Source of the DNA: a virus
DNA length: 37,957 nt
Virus record (IMG/VR): IMGVR_UViG_3300025093_000053
Span: 1-37,957 of that record
Direction: 5' to 3' (one strand)
The notes under the pieces are model-generated. The model was not told the origin of the DNA, did not search any database, and saw only the letters and a list, made by a program, of their open reading frames with translations. Shown here piece after piece: positions 5,400 to 13,484 of the stretch. Position 1 is the stretch's first letter; every line of letters starts with the position of its first letter. Both the position numbers and the translations under genes were made by a program.

Positions 5400-6630
5400 T
5401 AACATATACAAACCGCTTTATACATCAAAAAAGCGTTATTTTATTCTAACAGGGGGGCGCGGTTCTGGTAAAACGTTTGCGGTCCAAGATTTTTTAATAC
5501 GTTTATTGGAGCAGGTGGGGCAAAGTATTTTGTATACACGCTACACAATGACTAGCGTTGAGAAAACTATAATACCACTATTTACAAAACATATTGAGTT
5601 AATAAGCGATTTAAAAAAGTATACTATTACTAAAAAGCTCATAACAAATAATATAACGGGTAGTACTATAATGTTTAGCGGTATCAAAACAAGTTCAGGG
5701 GATCAAACAGGGAATTTAAAAACATTACCTAATATTACTACTTGGGTTATAGAGGAAGGCGAGGACTACAATAAAGAATCTAGTTTTATTGATATTGACG
5801 ATAGTATACGAACTAAAGGCATACAAAACCGTATTATTTGGATTCAAAACCCCACCACAAAAGAACACTTCATATATAAAAAGTTCTTTGAAAATAGCCA
5901 CGTTTTAAAGCCTTTGCACGGCTTTAGCTACCAACAAAGCACACACCCGGATGTTGAACATATACACACAACGTACCATATAAACAAAGCTAATTTGGAC
6001 GCTAAAAAAGTGGCACAATGGGAGCAAATAAGAGTAAAGAACCCTAAGAAGTATAAACACAAATATATAGGGGCTTGGTTAGATAAAGCGGAAGGGGTTA
6101 TATTTGAGGATTGGCAAGAAGGTGTTTTTGATGATTCTTTAGCTTATTGTTACGGTCAAGATTTTGGTTTTAGTGTTGATCCTACAACCTTGATAAAAAT
6201 AGCTATAGACAAGAAAAATAAAAAGATGTATTGGCATGAAGAAGCCTACACGAGCCAAAGCCTAGGCACTACAGATATTTATAACTTAAACATAAGCAGG
6301 ATAAAAGACAAAAACGCCCTAATTATTGCAGATAGTGCGGAAGGTAGGTTGATAAGCGACTTAAGAAAAATGGGGCTAAATATAAGGGAATGTAAAAAGG
6401 GGCCGGGTTCCGTTCGCGCGGGCCTGGTTGCTATGCAAGATTATATACATATTATAAGCCCTGAAAGTGTAAATATAAAAAAAGAGTTCAATAATTATAT
6501 TTGGAACGATAAAAAGGCAGGCATTGCAGTTGATGACTTTAACCACGCTATTGATGCGGGCCGCTATGCTTTTACAGAATTAACGAATAAAAGCGGGATA
6601 GTAGCCGCAAAACGAAAAAGAAGAAAATAA
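5380..6630 (+). CDS. terL: Terminase large subunit (packaging ATPase and nuclease)
   Basis: This 416-residue protein has a Walker A motif GGRGSGKT at residues 25-32 and a Walker B motif TWVIEEGED at 121-129 with the catalytic Glu. It has a C-terminal RNase H-like nuclease with acidic positions in YGQDFGF (about 264), IIADSAEG (about 318) and DDFNHAIDAGRYA (about 385-393). This is the full length of the PBSX/Terminase_3-6 type. It drives DNA into the prohead through the portal and cuts it. The start may be ATG 5380 or ATG 5383; either overlaps the small subunit. The portal gene does not follow, as it usually would, but lies 15 kb downstream. Confidence 0.96.
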   Translation: MMKVKINNIYKPLYTSKKRYFILTGGRGSGKTFAVQDFLIRLLEQVGQSILYTRYTMTSVEKTIIPLFTKHIELISDLKKYTITKKLITNNITGSTIMFSGIKTSSGDQTGNLKTLPNITTWVIEEGEDYNKESSFIDIDDSIRTKGIQNRIIWIQNPTTKEHFIYKKFFENSHVLKPLHGFSYQQSTHPDVEHIHTTYHINKANLDAKKVAQWEQIRVKNPKKYKHKYIGAWLDKAEGVIFEDWQEGVFDDSLAYCYGQDFGFSVDPTTLIKIAIDKKNKKMYWHEEAYTSQSLGTTDIYNLNISRIKDKNALIIADSAEGRLISDLRKMGLNIRECKKGPGSVRAGLVAMQDYIHIISPESVNIKKEFNNYIWNDKKAGIAVDDFNHAIDAGRYAFTELTNKSGIVAAKRKRRK

Positions 6631-6632
6631 CA

Positions 6633-6842
6633 ATGGGCAGACCAAAGAAGAAACAAAACGACTTTTTGCAGGCAGTTGAGGACCTCAAAAAGATTCAAAT
6701 TCTTTTTGAATCTATTTTTTTGAATAGTGATAACTTAGGTTACAAGGGAATAAGTAAAACCACCGCTTTAACCCTAAAACAGCTTAATAAAAAGATTGAG
6801 GTAAATATAAATTTGTTACCTAATGAAGTTCAAAAGGCTTAA
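6633..6842 (+). CDS. Small basic hypothetical protein
   Basis: This 69-residue protein starts two bases after the terminase stop and overlaps the next gene by 20 bases, so it is part of the same message. The N-terminus MGRPKKKQ resembles an AT-hook and suggests DNA binding. The rest is helical and Leu/Ile/Lys-rich. No family is recognised. Confidence 0.6.
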   Translation: MGRPKKKQNDFLQAVEDLKKIQILFESIFLNSDNLGYKGISKTTALTLKQLNKKIEVNINLLPNEVQKA

Positions 6843-7707
6843 TAAATACCAAATACCAACCCAGCCCCACGAAGTTACACTAAATGAGTGCTTTTCGTGG
6901 TTGTTGGACGTGGAACCGCTTAAACCGGCCAAGTGGGCTAAATTAGAACAGGAACCAGACGAAAAAGAACGTTTAAATATATTAGGTGCCTTTTCTGATA
7001 AGTTTATCAATGGGCCTTTAAGGTTATTTTTTGAAACGAATTTATGTTTCTTTTCGGGGCTAAATATGGAGCAGGTTAAACGGTTTGATATGGCACAACT
7101 AACCGAACTGTATTATCTAACTCAGGGCGCTATATTGCCACCTAAATACGAATATAAAGAAGTATTAAAGGTAGGTAAGGAATTTTATAAATTACCCGGT
7201 GTTAATATGATAGATTCTATTTTGTTTCAATACGCTGAATCGGACCAATTAGAGCAAAACGCAGAAAGAAACGAACAAAACAAAATATTTATCTTTGCTG
7301 ATATTATGGCCATATTACTAAGGAAGGAAGGCGAACCACTTTATTTAGCAGATAACGCAATAAAAGCAAGGGCAAACGGTTTTAAAACGGCTACTATGGC
7401 TCAATCTTGGCAGGTATATAACTATTTTCAAGAAACAAAAAAGGCCGTTCGTGCTAAATTTGGGAGTACTTTATTTTCTAAACCGAGCAGGGAAGAAAAA
7501 AAGGCAGGGGTTAAGGGTTTACAAGATTCTTTTGGGTGGTTATTGACAATAAAACGTTTAGCAGAAAAAAAGATTTTTGATATAAGCGGGTTTAATTCTC
7601 AGGATAGCGTTTTAAATACTAACACTTGGGAATGTTTAACCCATTTAGCAGCCGATAACGCTATAAATGCTTACAAAGGCCGTTTATATGACATAAAAAC
7701 GAAGTAA
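6823..7707 (+). CDS. Hypothetical tail-module protein, 294 residues
   Basis: I do not recognise a named domain. The protein is soluble, mixed helical, with a Trp-rich N-terminal third (NECFSWLLDVEPLKPAKWAKLEQEP) and a short Gln/Asn/Glu stretch near residue 140. It starts inside the preceding gene, and its last base is the first base of the next gene's ATG. Its position between terminase and tail genes suggests a tail assembly factor or chaperone. Proteins of about 300 residues of this general appearance are common beside tail genes in Bacteroidota phages. I see no obvious slippery sequence that would produce a frameshifted form. Confidence 0.6.
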   Translation: MKFKRLNKYQIPTQPHEVTLNECFSWLLDVEPLKPAKWAKLEQEPDEKERLNILGAFSDKFINGPLRLFFETNLCFFSGLNMEQVKRFDMAQLTELYYLTQGAILPPKYEYKEVLKVGKEFYKLPGVNMIDSILFQYAESDQLEQNAERNEQNKIFIFADIMAILLRKEGEPLYLADNAIKARANGFKTATMAQSWQVYNYFQETKKAVRAKFGSTLFSKPSREEKKAGVKGLQDSFGWLLTIKRLAEKKIFDISGFNSQDSVLNTNTWECLTHLAADNAINAYKGRLYDIKTK

Positions 7708-8978
7708 TGACACTAACAGAACTTAGTAATATATTTAATACTATAACTCAAAATATACCAGGTTTAAATTTTTATCATTTTGGTTTTCTTAGCGACATAA
7801 ACACCGCTATACAAAACAATTTTCAACCTTCTTTTGATTGTTCGGACCCTTACCCCCTGGTTATGTTTGAACCGCCGGCGGGATCATACCGCACACACGA
7901 TAGTAAAATTTTTCGGACTGTTAGATTGTTATTTGCAGACAGACAAGACAGCAATAAAAACGGTACTACTTGTGACACCTTAGCCGAAAAAATGAGCGAT
8001 TTAGAAAGTATAGCGCTTTCGTTTATGCGTACCCTTTACAGCTTAAAAATAGAAGGCGCTTGTTTGCAAAGCTCGCTAAGAAAACAGGAAGCCACCTTTA
8101 ATCTTGATGCTTACGCCTTTAATGATAGGTTAGTAACGTATGAACTTGCCTTTACACTTGTTACCCCTTATAGTACCGATTGTTTGGATTTGGATATAAC
8201 AACAATAGACCCGGAAGATATTGAAAATGTTAAATGTGATACGTTTTTAAATGAATATTCAATAAGTTACAATGGGATAGACCAATATATACAAGTCCCC
8301 GACAATAATTTATTAAGCTTTGGGGATGGGGCAACAGACACCGGAATGAGTATATCTATATGGATTAAAAGGCAAGGGACTGGAGTAACAGCGTTTTTAT
8401 TAAATAAAGGGACTGACGCCGGCGGCGGAATGGCTGCGAATAGTGAATATAGATTAAGCTTAAATAGTGCAGGTTTTTTATTTTTCTCTATTTTTTCAAA
8501 CTTGACAAATAATAATTATATACTAGGGAGTAGCACAATAGCGGTGCCGGGTAATACTTGGGTTCATATTGGTCTAACTTGGGACGGTTCAAGTATGAAA
8601 TATTATCTTAATGGGGTTTTACAGGCTTTTAATGTTTCTGAAGTCGGAACTTATGTAGCTATGCAAAACGGCCCCGGTAGCTTAACAATTGGTAAGCCTT
8701 GGGATGACCGTTTTTATTATTCCGGTTTCACAGATGAATTAACAATGTTCAATACTGCACTAAACGAATCGGAAATATTAGAACTGTACAACGGGGGGCA
8801 GCCTAATGACGTCACAACCCATTCAAAAGCCGCTTTTATTGTATACGGAAACCGTTTTGGTGATGGTGCAACTTTTGATAAAAACTGGGATTTTCCAGAC
8901 ATAAGCGGCAACGGTATTGCAAGCAATAGCGTAAACATGGAAGAAATAAACAGAACAACAGATATACCAACAGTATAA
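7707..8978 (+). CDS. Tail protein fused to a LamG/concanavalin-like lectin domain
   Basis: This 423-residue product has two parts. Residues 1-160 resemble small tail-completion or tail-terminator proteins in size and position, before an HK97-gp10-like gene. Residues about 185-370 form a LamG-like jelly roll: an opening SYNGIDQYIQVPD strand, SISIWIKR, the core motif WVHIGLTWDGSSMKYYLNG, and the closing FTDELTMFNTALNESEILELYN. LamG-3 domains of this pattern bind glycans or decorate virions. The fusion would place a carbohydrate-binding domain on each copy of a tail or neck protein. The lectin part is clear; the identity of the first part is inferred from context. Confidence 0.75.
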   Translation: MTLTELSNIFNTITQNIPGLNFYHFGFLSDINTAIQNNFQPSFDCSDPYPLVMFEPPAGSYRTHDSKIFRTVRLLFADRQDSNKNGTTCDTLAEKMSDLESIALSFMRTLYSLKIEGACLQSSLRKQEATFNLDAYAFNDRLVTYELAFTLVTPYSTDCLDLDITTIDPEDIENVKCDTFLNEYSISYNGIDQYIQVPDNNLLSFGDGATDTGMSISIWIKRQGTGVTAFLLNKGTDAGGGMAANSEYRLSLNSAGFLFFSIFSNLTNNNYILGSSTIAVPGNTWVHIGLTWDGSSMKYYLNGVLQAFNVSEVGTYVAMQNGPGSLTIGKPWDDRFYYSGFTDELTMFNTALNESEILELYNGGQPNDVTTHSKAAFIVYGNRFGDGATFDKNWDFPDISGNGIASNSVNMEEINRTTDIPTV

Positions 8979-8987
8979 AATAAAATT

Positions 8988-9212
8988 ATGTCACATATAG
9001 CGTTTATAGTTGACTATCCAACAACTGAAAATATTATAAATTGTGTAGTTCAACAGGAAGAAACTTTAAGGGTCAGTAATAGCGGTAACTATGCAATAGT
9101 TTACTTGCCTCACGATGTTCAAGAAATACCGGAATGCTTACAAGGTTATCAACCTTTAAATTTTGCCGGTATAGAATACATAATAAAAAACAACCCTGAA
9201 GAATGGCAGTAA
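8988..9212 (+). CDS. Small hypothetical protein between tail genes
   Basis: This 74-residue, mostly beta-strand, acidic protein has an N-terminal IAFIVDYPTTENI stretch and a C-terminal YIIKNNPEEWQ. It starts nine bases after the LamG fusion gene and overlaps the gp10-like gene by 10 bases, so translation is coupled. There is no recognisable domain. A small connector or tail accessory role fits its location, but that is inference. Confidence 0.6.
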   Translation: MSHIAFIVDYPTTENIINCVVQQEETLRVSNSGNYAIVYLPHDVQEIPECLQGYQPLNFAGIEYIIKNNPEEWQ

Positions 9213-9733
9213 CAAACAACGGGTTTATACAAGCGGCTGAAAAGATAGGGAAACTTACAGTTGAAGCCCTTAAAATAGCTTATAGATTGCAGGGGCACCG
9301 CTTAACCGGTAAGTTAGAAAAAAGCATAGAATATAAAACCCAAGAAACACCAGAGGGGGCAAAGGTTTTGATTTTAATGCAAGATTACGGAATAGTTATA
9401 GACCAAGGTATAAAACCGTCTAGGATTCCCTATTCGGGAAGAACTGGGGCAAGACGTTCTAAATATATAGAGGGGCTTAAAGACTTTGCAAAAAAGCGGT
9501 TTGGAGTTTCAACAAAAAAAGCAACTTCGATAGCCTTTGCAATAGCGAGCGCCCACAAAAGAGAGGGTTTAAGCACTCGAAATAGTAGGAAGTATAGTAA
9601 AACAGGTAAAAGACAGGGGGCGATAAGTGCGGCGCTTTTAGACACAAGAGAAGAACAAGAACGTTTAGCAGCTCAAGCCCTGCAAATGTCGATAGAATTA
9701 TTTTTTGAACAGTTTATACAAGAATCTATATAA
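9203..9733 (+). CDS. HK97-gp10-like tail completion / neck protein
   Basis: The 176-residue product has the pattern of the HK97 gp10 family: an N-terminal helix with LKIAYRLQGHRLTGKLEKSI (the family's typical TG.L..SI segment), a central QDYGIVIDQGIKPSRIPYSG strand region with bulky aromatic and Pro residues, and a long C-terminal helix. These proteins sit at the head-tail interface or at the top of the tail tube. It overlaps neighbours on both sides (10 bases upstream, 1 base downstream) within the tail operon. Its Lys/Arg-rich middle (KYIEGLKDFAKKRFG) is usual for the family. It is longer than the common 110-140 residues. Confidence 0.75.
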   Translation: MAVTNNGFIQAAEKIGKLTVEALKIAYRLQGHRLTGKLEKSIEYKTQETPEGAKVLILMQDYGIVIDQGIKPSRIPYSGRTGARRSKYIEGLKDFAKKRFGVSTKKATSIAFAIASAHKREGLSTRNSRKYSKTGKRQGAISAALLDTREEQERLAAQALQMSIELFFEQFIQESI

Positions 9734-10014
9734 TGACTTTAGTAGATGCACAGGCGGTTGTTGATGCTTATAACGCCGCCCCAATAGCGGGAACGACGGC
9801 GGTAGTAGGTCAGCTAATAAGTATTAGAACCTATGATTTAGACTATACCCCCATTTATATAACAAATACAGCAGTAGCAGGATATAACGCCGCCGACATA
9901 GAAACAAAAGCAAAATACGGACAGGCTTTTTATTATGCAGTTGAACAAGTAGCAACCGCGGGGGCGGACTTTGTAACGACATTCGATAATAAACTAACTG
10001 AATTACTAGGTTAA
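9733..10014 (+). CDS. Small Ala-rich virion-module protein
   Basis: This 93-residue, Ala/Thr-rich protein contains a repeated NAAPIAG / NAADIET pattern. Its first and last bases overlap the neighbouring genes (ATG sharing with the previous stop, TAATG at the next start), so it is firmly part of the tail operon. There is no membrane segment and no recognisable domain. A minor tail component or assembly factor is possible. Confidence 0.6.
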   Translation: MTLVDAQAVVDAYNAAPIAGTTAVVGQLISIRTYDLDYTPIYITNTAVAGYNAADIETKAKYGQAFYYAVEQVATAGADFVTTFDNKLTELLG

Positions 10015-11255
10015 TGGCATTACAATTAGACACAATAAGCACAATAAGCGCATATAGGCCCGTAAGGTGTATAGCAACTTATTTTTTCCCATTCCCTTTA
10101 AAAAAGTGTATAGCGGAAATAATAGTAAACGGAACTACTATAGCTACACAGACTTACAACATGAAAGAAATAGGGGTTGGGCAATATCAAGCCGTTATTG
10201 ATGCTCAAAGCGTTATACAAGACTTTTTAAGCCCCGACCAGAGCGACAACGCAACAACAAGCAGTTTAGGTACGAACGGCCAAGAATACAAAGTCTTAAA
10301 CCCCGACTTGTTTTGTTTTGTTGAGTTTTCCGTGACATACCAAGAACAGTTAGTAAATGGTAAATTGCAAGATATTGGGGTTGTGGAAACTATTGCCGGT
10401 TATGATGTTTTTGCAACGACGGCCCAAAACTTTGCAAGTATGGACCTATTAGAGTACCGCCCTATTTTTGGGGGAACGTCGCAATTATTGACCGCCGCAC
10501 CTCAGGAAATGGATATTTGTATTGAGGATAGTTACTATCTTAGTGCGATGACTAGCGGCCTTGGTTTTGCAGCCAATTACAATCTAAGAATACAAACATT
10601 TGATAGTGCCGGCGCTTTGATAGACGAAGGTATTTTGGAATTTTTACCGCTTCTAACCTTTACCCAGCAAGATATTATAACAGGCGGCGTGGGTCCTGCA
10701 AATATAGCGGCTACAACATTCGATCAAGGGGCAGTTAATATTAACAACCCTAATGTTGCTTATTATATTGTGGAATTTGGCGCCTTAAACTTGGCTTCTT
10801 ACGTTCCTACTTCGGTTGCTTATCGTTTTAATATTGTTCCTTGTTGCGCCTCTTATAAGGTCCGTTTATTTTGGTTGAATGATAAGGGTGGTTTTGATGC
10901 TATAAGTATGCAATACACGCAGCAAACAATTGATAAAACAAGCACAACAGTACAAAGACCTCTAAACTGGGGGCCTAGTCCGACATATCACAGCCCAGAG
11001 TATAAAGGCCAATACCCTATAAACATACAAGCTAATGAAAGTTTTGATTTAGAATATTGTTTAAAAAATAAATCTGAAGGTATTTGGCTACAAGAATTAT
11101 TATATAGTCCTGAAGTATACGCAGAAATCGACGGGCTACCTTTACAAAGTGTTATAGTATTAGACGGCACACCAATTACAGACGTTAAAAATGAAATTTC
11201 ATTATTTGAGATCACAATACAACCGGCAAACAGCAAAATAACAATGCGTAATTAA
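10014..11255 (+). CDS. Putative tail structural protein, 413 residues
   Basis: This is a beta-rich 413-residue protein without signal peptide or membrane segment, with many Thr/Ser/Asn/Gln residues typical of virion proteins. Features include a Cys pair (FNIVPCCASYKV) near residue 280 and a FFPFPLKKC segment near residue 26. It lies directly before a 737-residue virion-like protein and the tape measure. No known domain is recognised. Its position would fit a tail-tube-associated or distal tail protein. It starts with TAATG overlap from the preceding gene. The structural role is an inference from composition and context. Confidence 0.65.
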   Translation: MALQLDTISTISAYRPVRCIATYFFPFPLKKCIAEIIVNGTTIATQTYNMKEIGVGQYQAVIDAQSVIQDFLSPDQSDNATTSSLGTNGQEYKVLNPDLFCFVEFSVTYQEQLVNGKLQDIGVVETIAGYDVFATTAQNFASMDLLEYRPIFGGTSQLLTAAPQEMDICIEDSYYLSAMTSGLGFAANYNLRIQTFDSAGALIDEGILEFLPLLTFTQQDIITGGVGPANIAATTFDQGAVNINNPNVAYYIVEFGALNLASYVPTSVAYRFNIVPCCASYKVRLFWLNDKGGFDAISMQYTQQTIDKTSTTVQRPLNWGPSPTYHSPEYKGQYPINIQANESFDLEYCLKNKSEGIWLQELLYSPEVYAEIDGLPLQSVIVLDGTPITDVKNEISLFEITIQPANSKITMRN

Positions 11256-11260
11256 ATAGC

Positions 11261-13474
11261 ATGAGAAAATATATTGAATTAGAAATTGACGGCGTAACGG
11301 TGGCGCTTCCTTTAGAGGAATTGCCTTTTTTGCTTTCCTATCGTATAGCAAACGAACTAGGACAGGCGGCGGGTTCGAGTGCTGATAGGTTTATAGATAT
11401 ACCAGGCAGTAAAGAAACTAATAACCTATATCAAACCTATAGCGATATAAGCACCAATAACAAAACAGCTATAGAACTAAAAGAAACTACTGTAAAGGTC
11501 AACGGCGTGCCGGTTTTTGAGGGTGTTAGCCAATTGCAACGAGCTATATTAAATGGTAAAGGTAGACCATACAAAAGAGAAGTTTCTAAATACAAGGTGG
11601 GGCTTTATGGCTCAAATGCTTCTTGGTTATTAGCTCTAAAGGGTTTAAAACTTTCAGACCTAACATTTACTAATCAAACATTTGATAGTGCAACGGTCCA
11701 AGCGGGTTGGGGTGCCTCTTATGATGGCGGTGATTTTTTCGGTTTTTGCTTGATTAAGTGGCGAACGTGGAACAATGAAACCGGCGGCACTACTTTAAAA
11801 AGTTCTGTTAGTGTAGACCTGAGCGAGTTTACACCCTTTTTATTTATTAGGTCGATATTGGAAGCAATAGAAAACGAAATAGGGTATACTTTTAACTCTA
11901 AATTACTAAGTACTGAGCGCTTTAAAAGTTTAATATTGCCTATTGCGCCGGTTGAAACATACCCGCAAACTTACAGCGATGATTTTTTAAATTTCATTTT
12001 AGAAGTTCCAAACGTAACAATAACAGCACAGCCAACAAGCCCACCACCTACCGCAGTTGTGTTGCTAGGGCTTAACGCTTTACAATTGCCAAGCCTTAAT
12101 CCTGGTGCTTGGGTTGGTGCCACTTCTACTTATACCGTATTAAGTGATGGGTTTTTGATTTTTGAAACCGACCTAACCTGTACGGCCACAAGTGCAACAC
12201 CCCCGCAATATTGTTTCATTGGGGTTTCTATTTCGGGTGCCCCTTTTCAACCCTTAGCGCAATTTGGGAGCGTGGCTTTAGGTGGCCCAGCTATTGCAGC
12301 CGGCGAACGTTCAAGGTTTAAAAGTTTGGTCATTCCTATCTTGGCGGGGGATACTATACAAATACAGTCTTTTTGCGTTGAGCAAGTAGGCCCCACCCCC
12401 CAAACGTGTGATATTCAGGGGACAATACAAGCAACTTTCGAAGCGTCTTTTGGATTTAATCAACCTATTGTTTGGGAATATCTTTTAAAGGATTGGACCG
12501 CTTTGGACTTTATTAACGGCCTTACAGATGTACACAATTTACGTTTTGAAACCGATGAAGCTACTAAAACCATTAGTTTTGAACCTAGAAACAATTACAC
12601 GGACACAACAGCCACAACGGCGGCAACCTTAGAGGATGGTTTTTTTGATGATTCTACAACAACGGATTATACCTCAAAACTAGACTTTCAAAAAGATGCA
12701 GAAATTGAACGACTAAAACCAAAAAGAAACCAAGTTTTTAAATGGGCAACCGACGGAGCGACAGAAAGCGCAAAAGAAGAAGGCCAATTAAGGGGGATTT
12801 ATGAGGGTGCCTATATTTTGCAGGATAACACCTTTTTGGATCAAGATGAAACAAAAGAGGTGCGTTTTTTTGCTAAAACTATTCACACTCTAGAACAAAT
12901 TATACAAAGTGATCCTGACACCGTAGGAACCGACATAGCGCCCCTAATACCGCTAATATTCCCGCAGGACTACCAAAAAGACGACCAAGCACTAAGTGCA
13001 AATTATGATGTAAAGCCCCGTTTATTGCACTTTTTTGGGCAACGTGGCGGTATAGATGGGTATTTACAAGTGGACACAGTGGGGGATATAGAAACACCGG
13101 CTTGTTTTTTTGTGAATTATAATGATAATACAGGGAATGACCCGTCTTTGAGCTTTGCAAATGAAACTATAAACGGGTTGAGTGTTCCCGGCTTGTTAGA
13201 TACTTACTATATCCATGAAATGGCAACACTAAGTAATGCCAAAAGGCTAAAAGAGTTTTTACTATGGAACACCTTAATGTTAAACAATCTTAGTTTTCAA
13301 AATACTTTCTTTTTGGATAATATAAGGTATATAATAGAAGAAATACAAGACTTTGACCCAACCCAAGACAATAGTACTAAAACGATCCTATTGCCTTATA
13401 TCTTGGCAACGGTGGCGGATTCTAACAATATAGAAAACAGTTTATTAAACGGGTTAGCCGTTTTATTTCCTTAA
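11261..13474 (+). CDS. Large putative tail/baseplate protein, 737 residues
   Basis: This protein begins with a strand-rich domain (YIELEIDGVTVALPLEELPF, then SYRIANELGQAAGSSADRF at about residues 27-45) that resembles a protein I associate with Bacteroidota phages and prophages, placed next to the tape measure gene. Residues about 240-400 look like an inserted beta domain, rich in Thr/Pro/Ala with TSPPPTAVV and a Cys-containing TDLTCTATSATPPQYC. The C-terminal 250 residues contain a FFGQRGGIDGYLQVDT stretch. A role as tail-tip, hub or host-contact protein is suggested by size and position. No enzymatic motif is seen. Confidence 0.65.
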   Translation: MRKYIELEIDGVTVALPLEELPFLLSYRIANELGQAAGSSADRFIDIPGSKETNNLYQTYSDISTNNKTAIELKETTVKVNGVPVFEGVSQLQRAILNGKGRPYKREVSKYKVGLYGSNASWLLALKGLKLSDLTFTNQTFDSATVQAGWGASYDGGDFFGFCLIKWRTWNNETGGTTLKSSVSVDLSEFTPFLFIRSILEAIENEIGYTFNSKLLSTERFKSLILPIAPVETYPQTYSDDFLNFILEVPNVTITAQPTSPPPTAVVLLGLNALQLPSLNPGAWVGATSTYTVLSDGFLIFETDLTCTATSATPPQYCFIGVSISGAPFQPLAQFGSVALGGPAIAAGERSRFKSLVIPILAGDTIQIQSFCVEQVGPTPQTCDIQGTIQATFEASFGFNQPIVWEYLLKDWTALDFINGLTDVHNLRFETDEATKTISFEPRNNYTDTTATTAATLEDGFFDDSTTTDYTSKLDFQKDAEIERLKPKRNQVFKWATDGATESAKEEGQLRGIYEGAYILQDNTFLDQDETKEVRFFAKTIHTLEQIIQSDPDTVGTDIAPLIPLIFPQDYQKDDQALSANYDVKPRLLHFFGQRGGIDGYLQVDTVGDIETPACFFVNYNDNTGNDPSLSFANETINGLSVPGLLDTYYIHEMATLSNAKRLKEFLLWNTLMLNNLSFQNTFFLDNIRYIIEEIQDFDPTQDNSTKTILLPYILATVADSNNIENSLLNGLAVLFP

Positions 13475-13484
13475 AATTAATACG

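Noticed and set aside
12900-13160. 86-codon minus-strand frame inside the 737-residue tail protein gene
   Set aside because: Lacks a start context and any recognisable protein pattern, and it lies wholly inside a well-supported gene.
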